Assembly (NCBI RefSeq): GCF_014839805.1
Contig: NC_051120.1
Location: 2,604,001 to 2,668,000, forward strand
Origin: Manduca sexta
Lineage: Eukaryota; Arthropoda; Insecta; Lepidoptera; Sphingidae
Direction: 5' to 3'
Length of the DNA: 64,000 nucleotides
In this document: one piece after another, positions 45,426-56,814 of the stretch
Layout of the letters: the number at the start of each line of letters is the position of its first letter
Position numbering within the stretch: position 1 is the stretch's first letter
Translations under genes and position numbers: made by a program
The notes under the pieces: generated by a model
Told to the model about the DNA's origin: nothing
The model's database searches: none
The model's input: the letters and a program-made list of their open reading frames with translations, nothing else

Positions 45426-47742
45426 AGTTAAAAAGTGTCTCATAAAGTTATAAGCGATAGCGATAGATTAGCGAAACCCTTGAAGTGATTTTCCCGCGAC
45501 AAAAAAAGACCACTTAGGCGACGCATTCAATATCACATCAAACATCTTCTTTACCCGGTTATACCTTACCTATACACCAGTGCATATCACTCAGCGTGCA
45601 TTTGGCTGCAATATTCATTAACCGCTCACAACTGCTATTAATTCGCGCCGGCATTGACGTGAGCTATTGTACTAAGGTGCTGTGATGTTACATTATTGTT
45701 TTGATAGCTTTAGGGTTGAGGATGCATTTGTATCGCAAAATGTTTACTGTAATTTTTTTTATACGATTCTTGATAGAGATAATGTCTTAGATATGAGGAA
45801 TACTATAAAATATGGGAATAAGAAATGCCTGATTTTTTTATTGCTTTGAATGAATACAAAACAATACTTTCGCGTATCAAAGTGATTATTGTATAGCATA
45901 GTAACAATGAATAAATTCCTAATTCTGAAGAATTCAGTATCAAGATCTTGACACTGTTATGTAAATATAGGCAAATGTAAAATGCTCACAATACTGTAAC
46001 GTGATAAACACTGTATCCTAAACGTGACTACACGTCCATCGTGATTAGACGTATGATTTTAAACGAATATGGTAGATATTTTATTAATCTCTTGAAGAGA
46101 AGATTTAATAATTGAAATATGATTTGTTTTCTTAAGTTTACGCGAATGTTAGACATCGAAATAGAACTAGTTGTGGTGTTATATCGCGGCTTTTTTATGT
46201 TATAATTTTCTTTCTGTGTTTCGAAGGCTTGCATCCATCATGATCAGGGCGGGTCAATGAATTATCGCGAAAGATAAGATTTACTGAGTATCAAATAAAA
46301 GTCACCAAAACCCATATAATGCATTGATTTTCAATGGAAAAAAACTATGAAATATAATATTTATCGATTTGTAAGTAAAAAAAACATGTTTAACAACATT
46401 ACTTTATTTTTTTTTTATGATTTGGAGCTATTAAAGAAACATTAAGCTTAATAAGTAATCAATTTCATGACTTCACAATAACATACTAGTGTTTACAATT
46501 TAGAATATTCTTTCATTTGGTTTTATAAAATATTATTTTGTTTGTGCTAATATAAATAAATACTATCAAAAGTAATAAAAAATAAACATCTCGACTAGGT
46601 TCAAGTAAAATTCTCCACACCGCCTCCACAACCCTACAAAAGTTGAACTAGCAGCTTTGTGCGGTATCCAATGATTAATTGCATCTATGAAGCGTTGGTA
46701 ATTACCGGCTCTGGCGTGGCCGCGTGAAAAACTACTGAAAATACCGCTGAAAACTGAAAAGTTTAATTAAATTGATACGTTAAAATGACTGGGGCGGACC
46801 GCCTTTTGGTTGTGGGGCTAATGGAATGGCTTATCATTAATTTTGTATTGGCTTTTTGTTTCAATTGCTCAATGTGTGAACTCTGGTATACCTGGTTTGT
46901 TGGTAAATGTTTTATATCGTAATATGGGCAAACATTTTATTTTGTTTAAATATTTTGTAGTAGGTAGTTTTAGATAATTTTTTTTATTTGGGCATTTATT
47001 TTTGTATTCTATTCTAATTTCTACTTCTTCTTCTCTATACTGTTCCATGTCTATATGGGAAGACTACTTTCTCCTTACTTTTCGGGAGTCCTATCTTTTT
47101 TCTCTTTCTTTATAAATAACATCTTTTTCACAAGTGTTTTTATTTTCTATGACATTCTACATCTATTTCAACGGTAGGTTTAGATTAAGGCCCATTAAAA
47201 TATTATTGACTTCAGGATAATTTACTATACGCAAAAATAAAAGAGAAAGAGGATTTAAGAATTAGTCAACTAAGTACTAAAAGTTTAATTTTATTTCCGC
47301 TCTGCGTCTTGAATCCAAGTTAGTAAAGGTTTCGTTCACTGCAAACATGATTACAATATCAATAACAAACCTAACAACCCCAAAATAAACAATTTAGCAA
47401 AATTATTTTGGGAAATACACACACGTGAAAGTCACACACTTTGCACTTGTTAATCCAGCTGATTTGAATATGTCGATAATCATTTATTTCGGCATACATT
47501 ACACATACTTTCCATTTAGTATTCTCACACTCAATTAGGCGTTAGTTCGAAGATTTACATTATTTTAATATTCACCATTTGTCACACTTGAGTTATTCAA
47601 ATTGGCAATTGTGGCTTCGTTTTTTTCATTGTTCCGTCCATTCTTTCTTCGGGTGATGTATTTTATACATCATCATTATTATTGATAGAAGAATTATTGA
47701 TGGTTATCATTACTTCTTGCTTATTATAGTGTTAGGTAATGA
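45426..47742. other. AT-rich non-coding sequence
   Basis: No gene or recognised repeat. A GC-richer stretch at about 46615-46740 has no splice-bounded open frame that I trust. Confidence 0.4.
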
Positions 47743-47980
47743 CTACCTCGGTGGCGTGGTTGTATTGCGCACGCGGTATAAGTGTCGCGCTGCGCTCTTC
47801 GCGTTCGAATCTCGGGTCGGGCAGTGATATTTTTCTGATCAGTATCAGTTCCGAGTTTGGAATTGTGTCGGGCAAATGGCAAAGGGCACGCATCCTTTGA
47901 GCCTAACATATCAGTGGAAATTTGGGTGTTACGCGTCTGTCTACACCTGAAAAGAGAAAAGAGTGTGATGCTATGTATAG
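47743..47980 (+). repeat. tRNA-derived SINE, family B (diverged)
   Basis: A box TGGCGTGGTTGT, B box CGTTCGAATCT, then a shortened and rearranged body. The 61-residue antisense frame across it is not a gene. Confidence 0.75.
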
Positions 47981-48699
47981 GTAATAAAATATAAGGTCTG
48001 AAGCATTATTTGAGTACTGTAGATTCTTTCCGTATAATCAAAACAAAAAGCCCATAATTTGGATTGCCAGTATTTTTAGAAGATATTTATTTTTCACTAG
48101 TCATAGTATCAATATGTTACATGTTTAAACAAAATAATAACAAAATGCATGAGTCCGAATCGCACTTTACCGTCTTATAGATTTTTATAAAATTTAAATA
48201 TTACTTCAATAGCAGGTAAAGCAATTGATCGCATATACTTAACACCCTTAAGTTAATGCAAATTTGCAAATTTTGACTCTCACACATTGTAACTAAGTGT
48301 CATCTCATTTGAATATTCCACGGTCAATTTCATTCGTAAACAGTGTACAATTTGTTTCATTGATATTTAATTCAAATTCTTGATCGATTGAGATGGAGAT
48401 ATTAAATATAATGCGAGGGAAAGAGATGCAAATATTAACGATTTGCAGATGATGAAATGACTTATGTAAATTTAGTAGATTTTTGTAATCTTCCCACAGG
48501 ATAGTCTGGGAAGAGATTGTGATGTCGATAAACAAGATGCCGCAGGTGAAAATCAATAGTTATGTTTATGATGTTTGAATGACGTTAAAATGTATGAGGA
48601 TATATAAAATGGAATAAATCATTACTCATTTTGTATGAAAGTTATTATACGATTACATTATTGGCGCATTTCCCCATAATGTCTCAAGTGAGTGAAATA
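47981..48699. other. AT-rich non-coding sequence
   Basis: No gene seen; the 83-residue minus-strand frame near 48305-48556 has no motif. Confidence 0.4.
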
Positions 48700-49005
48700 C
48701 TGGTAGTAGTCTCTCATGTGAGAGAGTCCGCCTGGGTAGAGTAGCACCACAAGGTCTATTTCTGCCGCCAAGCAGCAGTGTGTAGTCACTGTTGAGTTCC
48801 GGTTTGAAGAACATTGTTGTCAGTGTAACTACTAGATATAATAAAACTTAACATCTCATGTCTCAGAATGGCGAGCGCAGTGGAATACCTACCAAACAAT
48901 ACTTTGTAATTCAAGGTGTTGAATGGTTACTGTTTATGGGCGATCCTATCGCTTAACAGTAGGCAAACGGCAAGCTCGTATCGTCATTCAAAGCAATGCA
49001 AAAAA
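48700..49005 (-). repeat. SINE family A, minus strand
   Basis: Near full-length reverse copy, ending in CAAAGCAATGCAAAAAAG. It forms an inverted pair with the plus-strand copy at 49238-49543, 232 bp away. Confidence 0.85.
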
Positions 49006-49237
49006 GAAACAAATTAGTCCTCATCTTGACAAATTTCTTTCTCTATTCTCCCAGAGAAAGATGATACATGGATCAAATCAACATACCTTTCTATAAAATA
49101 TGAATATCACGACTTACTCATACAACATAATATTATCTTCTTTGTTACGCCTACATCTTACCAAAAACATCAACGCCTTCGGAGAAACACAAGTTCGATT
49201 AATCAATATTTCTGAAATATTTGCATCATTTATTAGA

Positions 49238-49543
49238 TTTTTATTGCTTTGAATGACGAGAAGAGCTTGCCGTTTGGCTGATGGTAAGCGATAGGACCGC
49301 CCATACACAGTAGAAACACCATCCAACAACTTGAATTACAAAGTATTGTTTGGTATTCCACTGCGCTCGCCATCCTGAGACATGAGATGTTAAGTCTTAT
49401 TATGTCCAGTAGTTACACTGGCTACAATTTCCTTCAATCCGGAACACAACAGTGAATAAACACTGCTGCTTGGCGGCAGAAATAGATATTGCGGTGGTAC
49501 CTACCCAGGCGGACTCTTACATATGAGAGACCCACCAGTAAAA
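49238..49543 (+). repeat. SINE family A
   Basis: Near full-length: TTTTTATTGCTTTGAATGAC to GAGACCCACCAGTAAA. The 71-residue antisense frame partly overlapping it is not a gene. Confidence 0.88.
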
Positions 49544-49585
49544 GCCTACTTAATACATACTATATATTGGACATGATCTACGTCA

Positions 49586-49839
49586 TTGCTTCGGTGGCAT
49601 AGTTGTATTACTGCATGACTGTCACGATGAGGTCACCAGTTCGATCCCCGAGTAGGGCAATAATATAGGGATTTGCTACTAAGTATCAGCCCCGAGGATG
49701 GAATTTGTGATATGGCGATAGTCTCGCTCCCTATCACATCATTGAACAGAATACAGAATGCGGAAAGTACCCACTTTGTATATATACACCAGTAGCGCTT
49801 CTGCCAATCTCTTCAAAGATAACAGGCGTGTATGTATTT
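49586..49839 (+). repeat. tRNA-derived SINE, family B (diverged)
   Basis: Head 'tgcttcggtggcatagttg', B-box-like CAGTTCGATCC, body to 'gataacaggcgtgtatg'. It lies 42 bp after a family A copy, in the same order and orientation as at 3475-4056. Confidence 0.78.
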
Positions 49840-50175
49840 CAACTATTATTAAGTGATTCAAAACCTAAGAAATTTATTATTGCTTCGCAAAAAACATAAT
49901 GATACAATAAGCGACAAAATCTAAATTCTTCGTTATTGTAAAGTATCACAATGATCTCTTACAAGTTACAGTCAAGTCTCCTTTGTCCCTAGTATTGACC
50001 TAAAAAATAAATAGGTCAATAGCAACACCTTGGCAGAATAAATCAGCGCTGCATGTCAAGACTAATGTATTACTAATGGCCGGATACTTGGCATTTGTAT
50101 TGAACATTCTAGAAAACATCTCAAATACGGGTGGTTTAGTGTAGTGTAGTATACTCGTGGCTTCTGAGGCTTATA
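49840..50175. other. Non-coding sequence
   Basis: No gene or recognised repeat seen. Confidence 0.4.
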
Positions 50176-50582
50176 CAGGGTCATTTTGACATTGCGTTAA
50201 CCACATACTAAACCACGTACTCATCTACTTGGAAAAAATACTTTACAATAAATTACTTGAACCGTAGATGTAAAATCAAAAAGTGTAAATTTCAAACAAA
50301 ATAAATATTAATAAAAAGTCATTTTAATTTGACGCGCCCTGATGCCACTACTACTAATCTGAGAGAAGTCTTCTCAGCGGCAACATCATACTTTCAGTCA
50401 GATATACACTTACGCACACGTCATATTCGAATTTAATTACAAAATGATTAAAAAAAATTTAAACTAAAACCAGAATTTTTGATGAGAATATTCTTTGTTA
50501 ATGGATGATTTTAGCACAATGTCAGCAAAGGTGAAGACGAGTATGTGGTTTCATTTAATAACGCAATGTCAAAACGACCCTG
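50176..50582. mobile_element. 407-bp TA-flanked MITE, family D (copy 2)
   Basis: CAGGGTCATTTTGACATTGC at left and its near complement GCAATGTCAAAACGACCCTG at right; TA on both sides. Matches 11389-11786 throughout, including 'ttttaatttgacgcgccct'. Confidence 0.85.
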
Positions 50583-51545
50583 TACAATAACGCAATATTA
50601 CATTTCCCGACCCAGAAACGAACCCGAGAGCCCATGACTGCAATGCTGTCATTGCAATCATACCGTAATAACAATGCCGCTAAGACAGTTAGTTTAGACA
50701 GAAGTTAAATTATATTAAACACATTCAATGACAACCCATGTCTTTGGACAAGCCTATTAATTTTTCTCTTATATTAAAAGTAGCAAGCTTAGGACCTATC
50801 ATATAATACTTTAAAATTTAAATTTCGAACAAATATATTATGTTCAAGTGTAAAAACATAAAGTTTATCAAATCTTAAATATGAAATCAGAACTCAACTC
50901 AACTCAAAATCATTACCAATAACTATAATCAACCTCTATCTACATTTTGATTAACTTTAAAACAGGAAAAATTCAACGGGTTCACATTGATTACGAGGAA
51001 AAACTGACTTTTCTAGATACAAAAATAAATGTTGGCGTCGGCAAAAAGTCGGGTAGACCGGAAACAGTTCGCATTCTCAGCGCATGAGGTTTGTGCCGCC
51101 TGCTCTCTTGTGTTTTGACTTCGCAATAAACACCTACGTGTAGTTAAATTATAGTTTAAAATGTTTTGACATTGTTTGTAGATCTACTTACGTTATTAGA
51201 TAATATTATGTTATAGATATGTCTACAAACATTTTTTTTTGGAACATCTATTTATCAACCTTTGCGTGATGCAGAGATGAAACAAAGTAAATAAAAACAT
51301 AAATAAGATACTACATACATTATACAAAACATACATATTTATATAGACACGAATATACTAATTAAATAAAATACATATTACTTAAACATTATAAATTCCT
51401 GAAAATATAATATAAGTTGTATATGAGTATCTAGGTAAAATATTTATTTTTATTTATTTCTTTATTACAAGGTAGAATTTAACGAATAAATACTCTTACA
51501 ATTATTCAAGAAAACACCTACTATACAATATATTTTAATAGGTAT
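50583..51545. other. Non-coding sequence with a GC-richer patch at 51030-51120
   Basis: Otherwise AT-rich. The patch includes GTTTGTGCCGCCTGCTCTCT (51089-51108), which resembles a stretch of the CpG-rich patch at 31093-31111 in the same orientation. It could be a regulatory patch or a shared repeat remnant. Confidence 0.35.
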
Positions 51546-51878
51546 ATAATAATAACAATAATATCAGCCCTGTATTATATACTTGCCCACTACTGAGCAC
51601 AGGCCTCCTCTCTACTACTGAGAGGGATTAGGCCTTAGTCCACCACGCTGGCCTAGTGCAGATTGGTAGACTTCATACACCCTCAAAATTCCTATAGAAA
51701 ACTTCTCAAGTATGCAAGTTTCCTCACGATGTTTTCCTTCACCGTTAAAGCAATCGATAATTCACAAAGAATACACACATGTTTTTTTAGAGATATTGGA
51801 GGTGTGTACCCTTGGGATTTGAATCTGCGGACATTCGTCTCGGCAGTCCGTTTCACAATCAACTAGGCTATCGCCGCT
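51546..51878 (-). repeat. SINE family C, minus strand
   Basis: Tail ATAACAATAATATCAGCCCT through 'ctcacgatgttttccttc' to the head 'aactaggctatcgccgc'. The open frames crossing it are not genes. Confidence 0.85.
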
Positions 51879-52334
51879 TTTTAATGTGTGATATATCGAA
51901 GACAAAAATGGAACCCACTTAAACAATAAACTTTTTGTAGCACGCTTTAGGTTGCTCAGGTCAGTTATGTTTTGATTTTTTACTGCGCACATGGATGAGT
52001 CATGGTGCAATGTTCGAGTTTTGTTGCGGAGGGTGTGGCAAGTGAGAGGAGTTGCTTAAGATTAATTGTTGGAATTTGTTGAACGTATTATGTATACGAC
52101 TAGAGGTATATATGTGTAATTCGCTTTTAATAAGAGCTATAATGCGATGAATTACGTTTTGTCTGTCTGATTTATATAAAAGCGAATCGCAACAAACTTT
52201 TAAAATTATTAAATGTAATATCTACCAACGTACTGATTTGTAATACTAATGACAAGATTGATTTTAAAATTTTACCGATACCTTAATGTCTACCTACCTG
52301 CTTATAATATGTAATATACTAGTTTTACCTTGAC

Positions 52335-52600
52335 TACTTATTCTTTGTGTCAATCTGGGTTCGAATCCCGAGTAGGGTCAAAAGTAATTGTAAGTTTGTT
52401 TTTCCATCTTAAAAAATACTCAGTCGTCGCTCGGAGTCAGGAAGTTGACGGTGTGATACTCCCATACCTCAGAAAGCACGTAAGCCGTCTTGCGTCTGAT
52501 CTCTTTCCGGTCATGTCGGATTGTCGTCTCACCGAACTATGAGAGTGAAGGAACAGAGAGTGCGTGTATTGCGCACACAATTATACACTTTAATATCTCC
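52335..52600 (+). repeat. tRNA-derived SINE, family F
   Basis: B box GGGTTCGAATCC near 52358 without a clear A box. The body contains 'tctgatctctttccggtc' and 'tatgagagtgaaggaac', a phrase I associate with a common lepidopteran SINE. The 70-residue frame across it is not a gene. Confidence 0.65.
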
Positions 52601-53366
52601 TAATATATATTTATATTGTATAGACAAAATATTATGCTTACCCAAATAAGCGTAATACAAAAGCGTATCTGGTTTCACGTCGCTATATTTTTATTTGCCA
52701 TTGACCTCTATGTATTCTCTTACATTGCAAAATATCATGACAGATGACTCACAACTTGTTACAACTTTTTTTTGCTATCAAAATCGCGAGAGTGATACTC
52801 AAAAAATAAAAATAGAATCGACTCTATATCTCTAGAAATAGAGTTCAAAATACTTTTAATTCTTGTGAACTTGCTACTTTTTTCTGTCTGGGCATATTGA
52901 AGCACCCAGTGTTACTGCAGGTGTCTTTCGAACAAAGGGATTAGGTTCGGTACCGGCTCGGTGTTTTGTATGGCAATTTTATAAAAAAAGGATACCTTAG
53001 GCAGTGAAGGGTTTAGATTTGAATGAGGAATAATCGATACGTCTGAATAAAAATTAGGCAATCATGAGATGAATTTTAAATTTGTTGTATAGAAGATAGA
53101 TAATGGCAAAGTTTTTTATAATCAATATTATAATGGCTTTAGACTAAGACTTAAGGGTTAATCCTGGAAACATAATCTAGATTTCATTACATATTATTAT
53201 TATTAACAAAATAATAATGCCTGTGTGCTACCTCATATTTTTTATCATAAAAATTAATGAACATAAATAAATATTTTGAGATAACAATTCGATCAAACGG
53301 GTTTTAACCGACTCCAAAGCAAGGGAAGGTAATGATTTTAAACACCAATTTTTTTTTACGTTAAAA
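52601..53366. other. AT-rich non-coding sequence up to a gap
   Basis: A small repeat-like phrase 'cgggttttaaccgactcc' near 53296 resembles a non-LTR retrotransposon tail. No copia LTR is visible here, so the 3' end of the copia element is not recovered. Confidence 0.4.
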
Positions 53367-53866
53367 NNNNNNNNNNNNNNNNNNNNNNNNNNNNNNNNNN
53401 NNNNNNNNNNNNNNNNNNNNNNNNNNNNNNNNNNNNNNNNNNNNNNNNNNNNNNNNNNNNNNNNNNNNNNNNNNNNNNNNNNNNNNNNNNNNNNNNNNNN
53501 NNNNNNNNNNNNNNNNNNNNNNNNNNNNNNNNNNNNNNNNNNNNNNNNNNNNNNNNNNNNNNNNNNNNNNNNNNNNNNNNNNNNNNNNNNNNNNNNNNNN
53601 NNNNNNNNNNNNNNNNNNNNNNNNNNNNNNNNNNNNNNNNNNNNNNNNNNNNNNNNNNNNNNNNNNNNNNNNNNNNNNNNNNNNNNNNNNNNNNNNNNNN
53701 NNNNNNNNNNNNNNNNNNNNNNNNNNNNNNNNNNNNNNNNNNNNNNNNNNNNNNNNNNNNNNNNNNNNNNNNNNNNNNNNNNNNNNNNNNNNNNNNNNNN
53801 NNNNNNNNNNNNNNNNNNNNNNNNNNNNNNNNNNNNNNNNNNNNNNNNNNNNNNNNNNNNNNNNNN
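53367..53866. other. Assembly gap of exactly 500 N inside the copia element
   Basis: The gap starts within the reverse transcriptase coding region, so the rest of RT, RNase H and the 3' LTR are missing. Repeats that are near-identical across the genome are typical assembly break points. Confidence 0.98.
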
Positions 53867-54080
53867 CTCGCGGTGCCTGTTTAAGACCGTAAAGAGATTT
53901 CTTCAATAAACAAACTTTGTTTTCTTTACCCTTTTCAATAAAACCAAGAGGTTGCTCCATGAAAACTTCTTCTTCTAAATCTCCGTTAAGGAAAGCTGTA
54001 TCGACATCTAAGTGCTTCATTCTCAACTTCATATCTGCAGCTATCGCAAACAACGTGCGGAGGGAAGAATGACGAATCAC
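53867..54080 (-). CDS. pol: Copia reverse transcriptase, N-terminal fragment
   Basis: Seventy-one readable residues with the RT motif KHLDVDTAFLNGDL (first catalytic Asp) and KSLYGLKQAPR, the most recognisable copia RT signature. The frame begins upstream near 54215 after a frame change, so the nominal start is not real. The sequence runs into the N gap, and the catalytic YVDD-type motif and RNase H cannot be seen. Confidence 0.9.
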
Positions 54081-54103
54081 TGGTGCGAACGTCTCCTTGT
54101 AGT

Positions 54104-55513
54104 CTACACTTTCAACTTGATGAAAACCTTTGACGACGAGTCTCGCTTTATACTTGATAATATTACCATAAGCATCCCTTTTAATTTTGTAAATCCATTT
54201 ACATGGTATAACCTTTTGTTAGGTCTATCTACTAAATTCCATGTATGGAGTTTCCTTAAGGAACTATACTCATCAACCATAGCATGTTGCCACTTATGAG
54301 CATCATCGGCATGAGTAGCTTCGTAATATGTCGTAGGTTCATTAGAATCTACCATTGACGTATTGTAAGCTTTATAAAAATTTGTTGCTTTTCTATCTCT
54401 GGAAGGGTATCTGCGCTCAGGGTGCGATTCCTGTTCCAAATTCGCTGTCACTTCTTCCACACTAGGCAGCCTTAAGTCACTGAGAGACTCTCGCTCTTCC
54501 AGAGTCACTGACTCTTTTGCACTTTCTAGATTTACTGGTAAAGTTGCTTCAGCCGCCGGGCTGATACTCTCATCACAGTCATAGAATTGACAGTCATGAT
54601 CAAACTCAGACTCAATAAAAAAGGTTGCATCTCTGGATATAATAACTTTTCGTGGGTTAGCAGGATCCCTAAAAATATAAGTGCCTGGATTTTCAGAATA
54701 ACCGACGAAAATTGCTTCCTGTGCCTTGACATCTAATTTCTTCCTGTGACACGAAGGTATATGGACTAGAGCTCTACAACCAAATACTTTTAGATGGCTA
54801 AGATCACCTTTTCGTCCATACCATTTGTCATAAGGAATTTGTCCACCTAAGGCTCGATGAGGAGACCTATTCTTAAGGTAAATGGCAACTTGGAATGCAT
54901 CTTCCCAGAATGCTTTCGGTAGTGAACTTTCAGCTAGCAACGTTCTTGCCTTTTCTGTAACCGAACGATGGGTGCGTTCCGCTACTCCAACTTGCTGAGG
55001 ACTATAAGGCGTCGTTGTTTGATGTTCTATACCTTTTGAAGCAAGATAATCAACAAACTCTTTATTCACGAACTCCTTACCTCCATCAGTCCTAATTGCT
55101 TTAATTGTTTTATCTAACTGATTTTCAACAAAACATTGAAACACACAAAATATATCTTTGACTTCTGTTTTAGAAGAAATAAAATAAAAGCAAATACTTT
55201 TCGCGTATAATCGTCTACTATTGGTCAACATATATCTATTTCCTTGAAAAGAAGTTGTAGACACCGGTCCCATCAAATCCATATGGATCAAGTTCCAAGG
55301 GGAAGTAGCCCTATTAAACGCTAACCTTTTGAAAGGTTTTCTTGCTTGTTTACCTTCCACGCAAGCGATACAACTAGTTTTATCTACTCCTGTATACTTT
55401 ATACCTACCTTGTGATTTTGCAGTTGGTTCATGCCTATACGACACAAATGTCCTAACCTCTTATGCCAAATTTGATAACTATCCTGACAGCCAGAGTGCA
55501 CATCTTGTGTCAA
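54104..55513 (-). CDS. pol: Copia integrase and linker to reverse transcriptase
   Basis: A 469-residue frame. The zinc-binding HHCC (gag-pre-integrase) is at H17, H22, C48, C51. The catalytic triad is D79 in IHMDLMGPV, D143 in RTDGGKEF and E179 in QQVGVAERT, with the normal ~64 and ~36 residue spacings. Residues ~97-108 look out of frame between two nearby compensating frame changes. Residues ~240-300 hold the copia-typical KVFGCRALVHIP and VGYSENPGTYIF. Near the end, PSRDRKATNFY leads to the RT region, but the last ~25 residues are out of frame, so the product would stop early. Confidence 0.9.
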   Translation of the reverse strand: MTQDVHSGCQDSYQIWHKRLGHLCRIGMNQLQNHKVGIKYTGVDKTSCIACVEGKQARKPFKRLAFNRATSPWNLIHMDLMGPVSTTSFQGNRYMLTNSRRLYAKSICFYFISSKTEVKDIFCVFQCFVENQLDKTIKAIRTDGGKEFVNKEFVDYLASKGIEHQTTTPYSPQQVGVAERTHRSVTEKARTLLAESSLPKAFWEDAFQVAIYLKNRSPHRALGGQIPYDKWYGRKGDLSHLKVFGCRALVHIPSCHRKKLDVKAQEAIFVGYSENPGTYIFRDPANPRKVIISRDATFFIESEFDHDCQFYDCDESISPAAEATLPVNLESAKESVTLEERESLSDLRLPSVEEVTANLEQESHPERRYPSRDRKATNFYKAYNTSMVDSNEPTTYYEATHADDAHKWQHAMVDEYSSLRKLHTWNLVDRPNKRLYHVNGFTKLKGMLMVILSSIKRDSSSKVFIKLKV

Positions 55514-55553
55514 AAAATATCCGCCACATTCTCGGAAACATTTACAGTACCAT

Positions 55554-55808
55554 CTAAAACGTACAGTCCACCACAGGGCGAGGCATGAGCAACAGATTCA
55601 CCTGTAAAATTAAAAGTATCAGATTTATAAAAGTTACATCCATTTTATCAAAAACACAAATAAAACCCTTTTCAACAGTTTTATATACAGATAACAAACT
55701 AGCTTTCAAATCTGGTATATAAGCAACATCACTAATATTGTTGACCACGTTCTCGGGCGTGTTTATTGAAATATTTCCGAATTCCGCAGCACTTAATCTG
55801 TTCTCCAT
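55554..55808 (-). CDS. pol: Copia protease C-terminal fragment
   Basis: Contains VAYIPDLKASLLSV, matching the end of the copia protease domain (usually 'v.yvP.l..nLlSv'). It joins the gag/protease frame on its upstream side by a frame change near 55790 and is followed by another break near 55530 before integrase. Not an independent gene. Confidence 0.8.
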   Translation of the reverse strand: MENRLSAAEFGNISINTPENVVNNISDVAYIPDLKASLLSVYKTVEKGFICVFDKMDVTFINLILLILQVNLLLMPRPVVDCTF

Positions 55809-56637
55809 TTGCGACAGTAACAGTACCTTGATTCTGTATCCAGATATTCTGAAACCAGTCCCGTCTAGAAGTCATGTGTCTAGTACAACCTGAATCTACA
55901 TAAATTATGTCCTTTCTTGGGTTTCCAGAAGTATTAAGACTTGTAAATATCGTATCATTGGTATTTACCGCATTGCCTTTCTCCTTCTTGTTTCTCTGTG
56001 GACAGTCTGGTCTCTTATGTCCAGGTGTCTTGCACTCATAACAAACTATATTCTTCTTCATTGACTTAGGCTTCTTCTTCGCATGAAAGACAGAGTCTAA
56101 TGATGTAGCCACATCTTTGGACATTTCATTAAGCAGTTTTGTTTTCACCAACTCTGTAGTCACGTCTACATTGCAATTTTCTAAAGCCATAATGAGAGGT
56201 TCATACCTTGGAGTTAGACCTCCCAAAAGTATTGCAGCAATAGACTTGTCCTCTATGACTACATCAATATCCGCAAGATCCTGTGCGGTTGACATAACTG
56301 CGTTAATATATAGTTCAATATTTTTGAACTCTGATAGACTCAACCTGTACAGTCTACGCTCCAAAAATAATCTTCGTCCTATACCCTTATCTTCAAAGGC
56401 TTTTTGCAAACAAGTCCATGCCTCAGATGCAGTTTTCGCACATCTTATATGGGTTATCGCTGCACCTTCTACTGATAAGCATATCTTTGCTAATGCCTTT
56501 GCGTCTTTGCGTACCTTTGTAGAGGCAGGGGTTGTGTCGCCATCTCGGTATCCACTAATTGTTTCCCATAAATCCTCATGGATAAGGTAATTTCGCATCT
56601 TGAACTTCCAAGTCGGATATCCATCTTTTATCCTCAA
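55732..56637 (-). CDS. gag: Copia gag with CCHC knuckle and protease active site
   Basis: Residues ~7-170 match the copia gag family (YPTWKFKMRNYL near the start; ILLGGLTPRYEPLI near 136-149). A single CCHC knuckle, CYECKTPGHKRPDC, is at ~199-212, and the aspartic protease site YVDSGCTRHM at ~247-255 follows directly. The listed frame begins with TTG. The likely true start is the ATG at 56711 (MSHESGDVSS...), separated by a frame change in a short A run near 56650-56670. Gag forms the particle and binds RNA. Confidence 0.88.
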   Translation of the reverse strand: MRIKDGYPTWKFKMRNYLIHEDLWETISGYRDGDTTPASTKVRKDAKALAKICLSVEGAAITHIRCAKTASEAWTCLQKAFEDKGIGRRLFLERRLYRLSLSEFKNIELYINAVMSTAQDLADIDVVIEDKSIAAILLGGLTPRYEPLIMALENCNVDVTTELVKTKLLNEMSKDVATSLDSVFHAKKKPKSMKKNIVCYECKTPGHKRPDCPQRNKKEKGNAVNTNDTIFTSLNTSGNPRKDIIYVDSGCTRHMTSRRDWFQNIWIQNQGTVTVANGEQIKCCGIRKYFNKHARERGQQY

Positions 56638-56796
56638 ACAAGGAAATGGAAAAGATGTGATCGACGCAGGGAATTTTTCATACTCGAAACATCTCCAGAT
56701 TCATGTGACATTTTCAGACTATTACTATTTCCTAGTCACACAAAAAATATATTCAACTTTATTTTACTAAATAACATGAAAAAAAAAAAGAACTAA

Positions 56797-56814
56797 GCGT
56801 TCGTGCTGATAACG
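56797..56814 (-). other. Primer binding site candidate of the copia element
   Basis: On the minus strand, directly after the LTR end, reads CGTTATCAGCACGAACGC. A GTTATCAG-type site is characteristic of insect copia elements that prime with an internal fragment of initiator tRNA-Met; that is from family knowledge. Confidence 0.5.
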
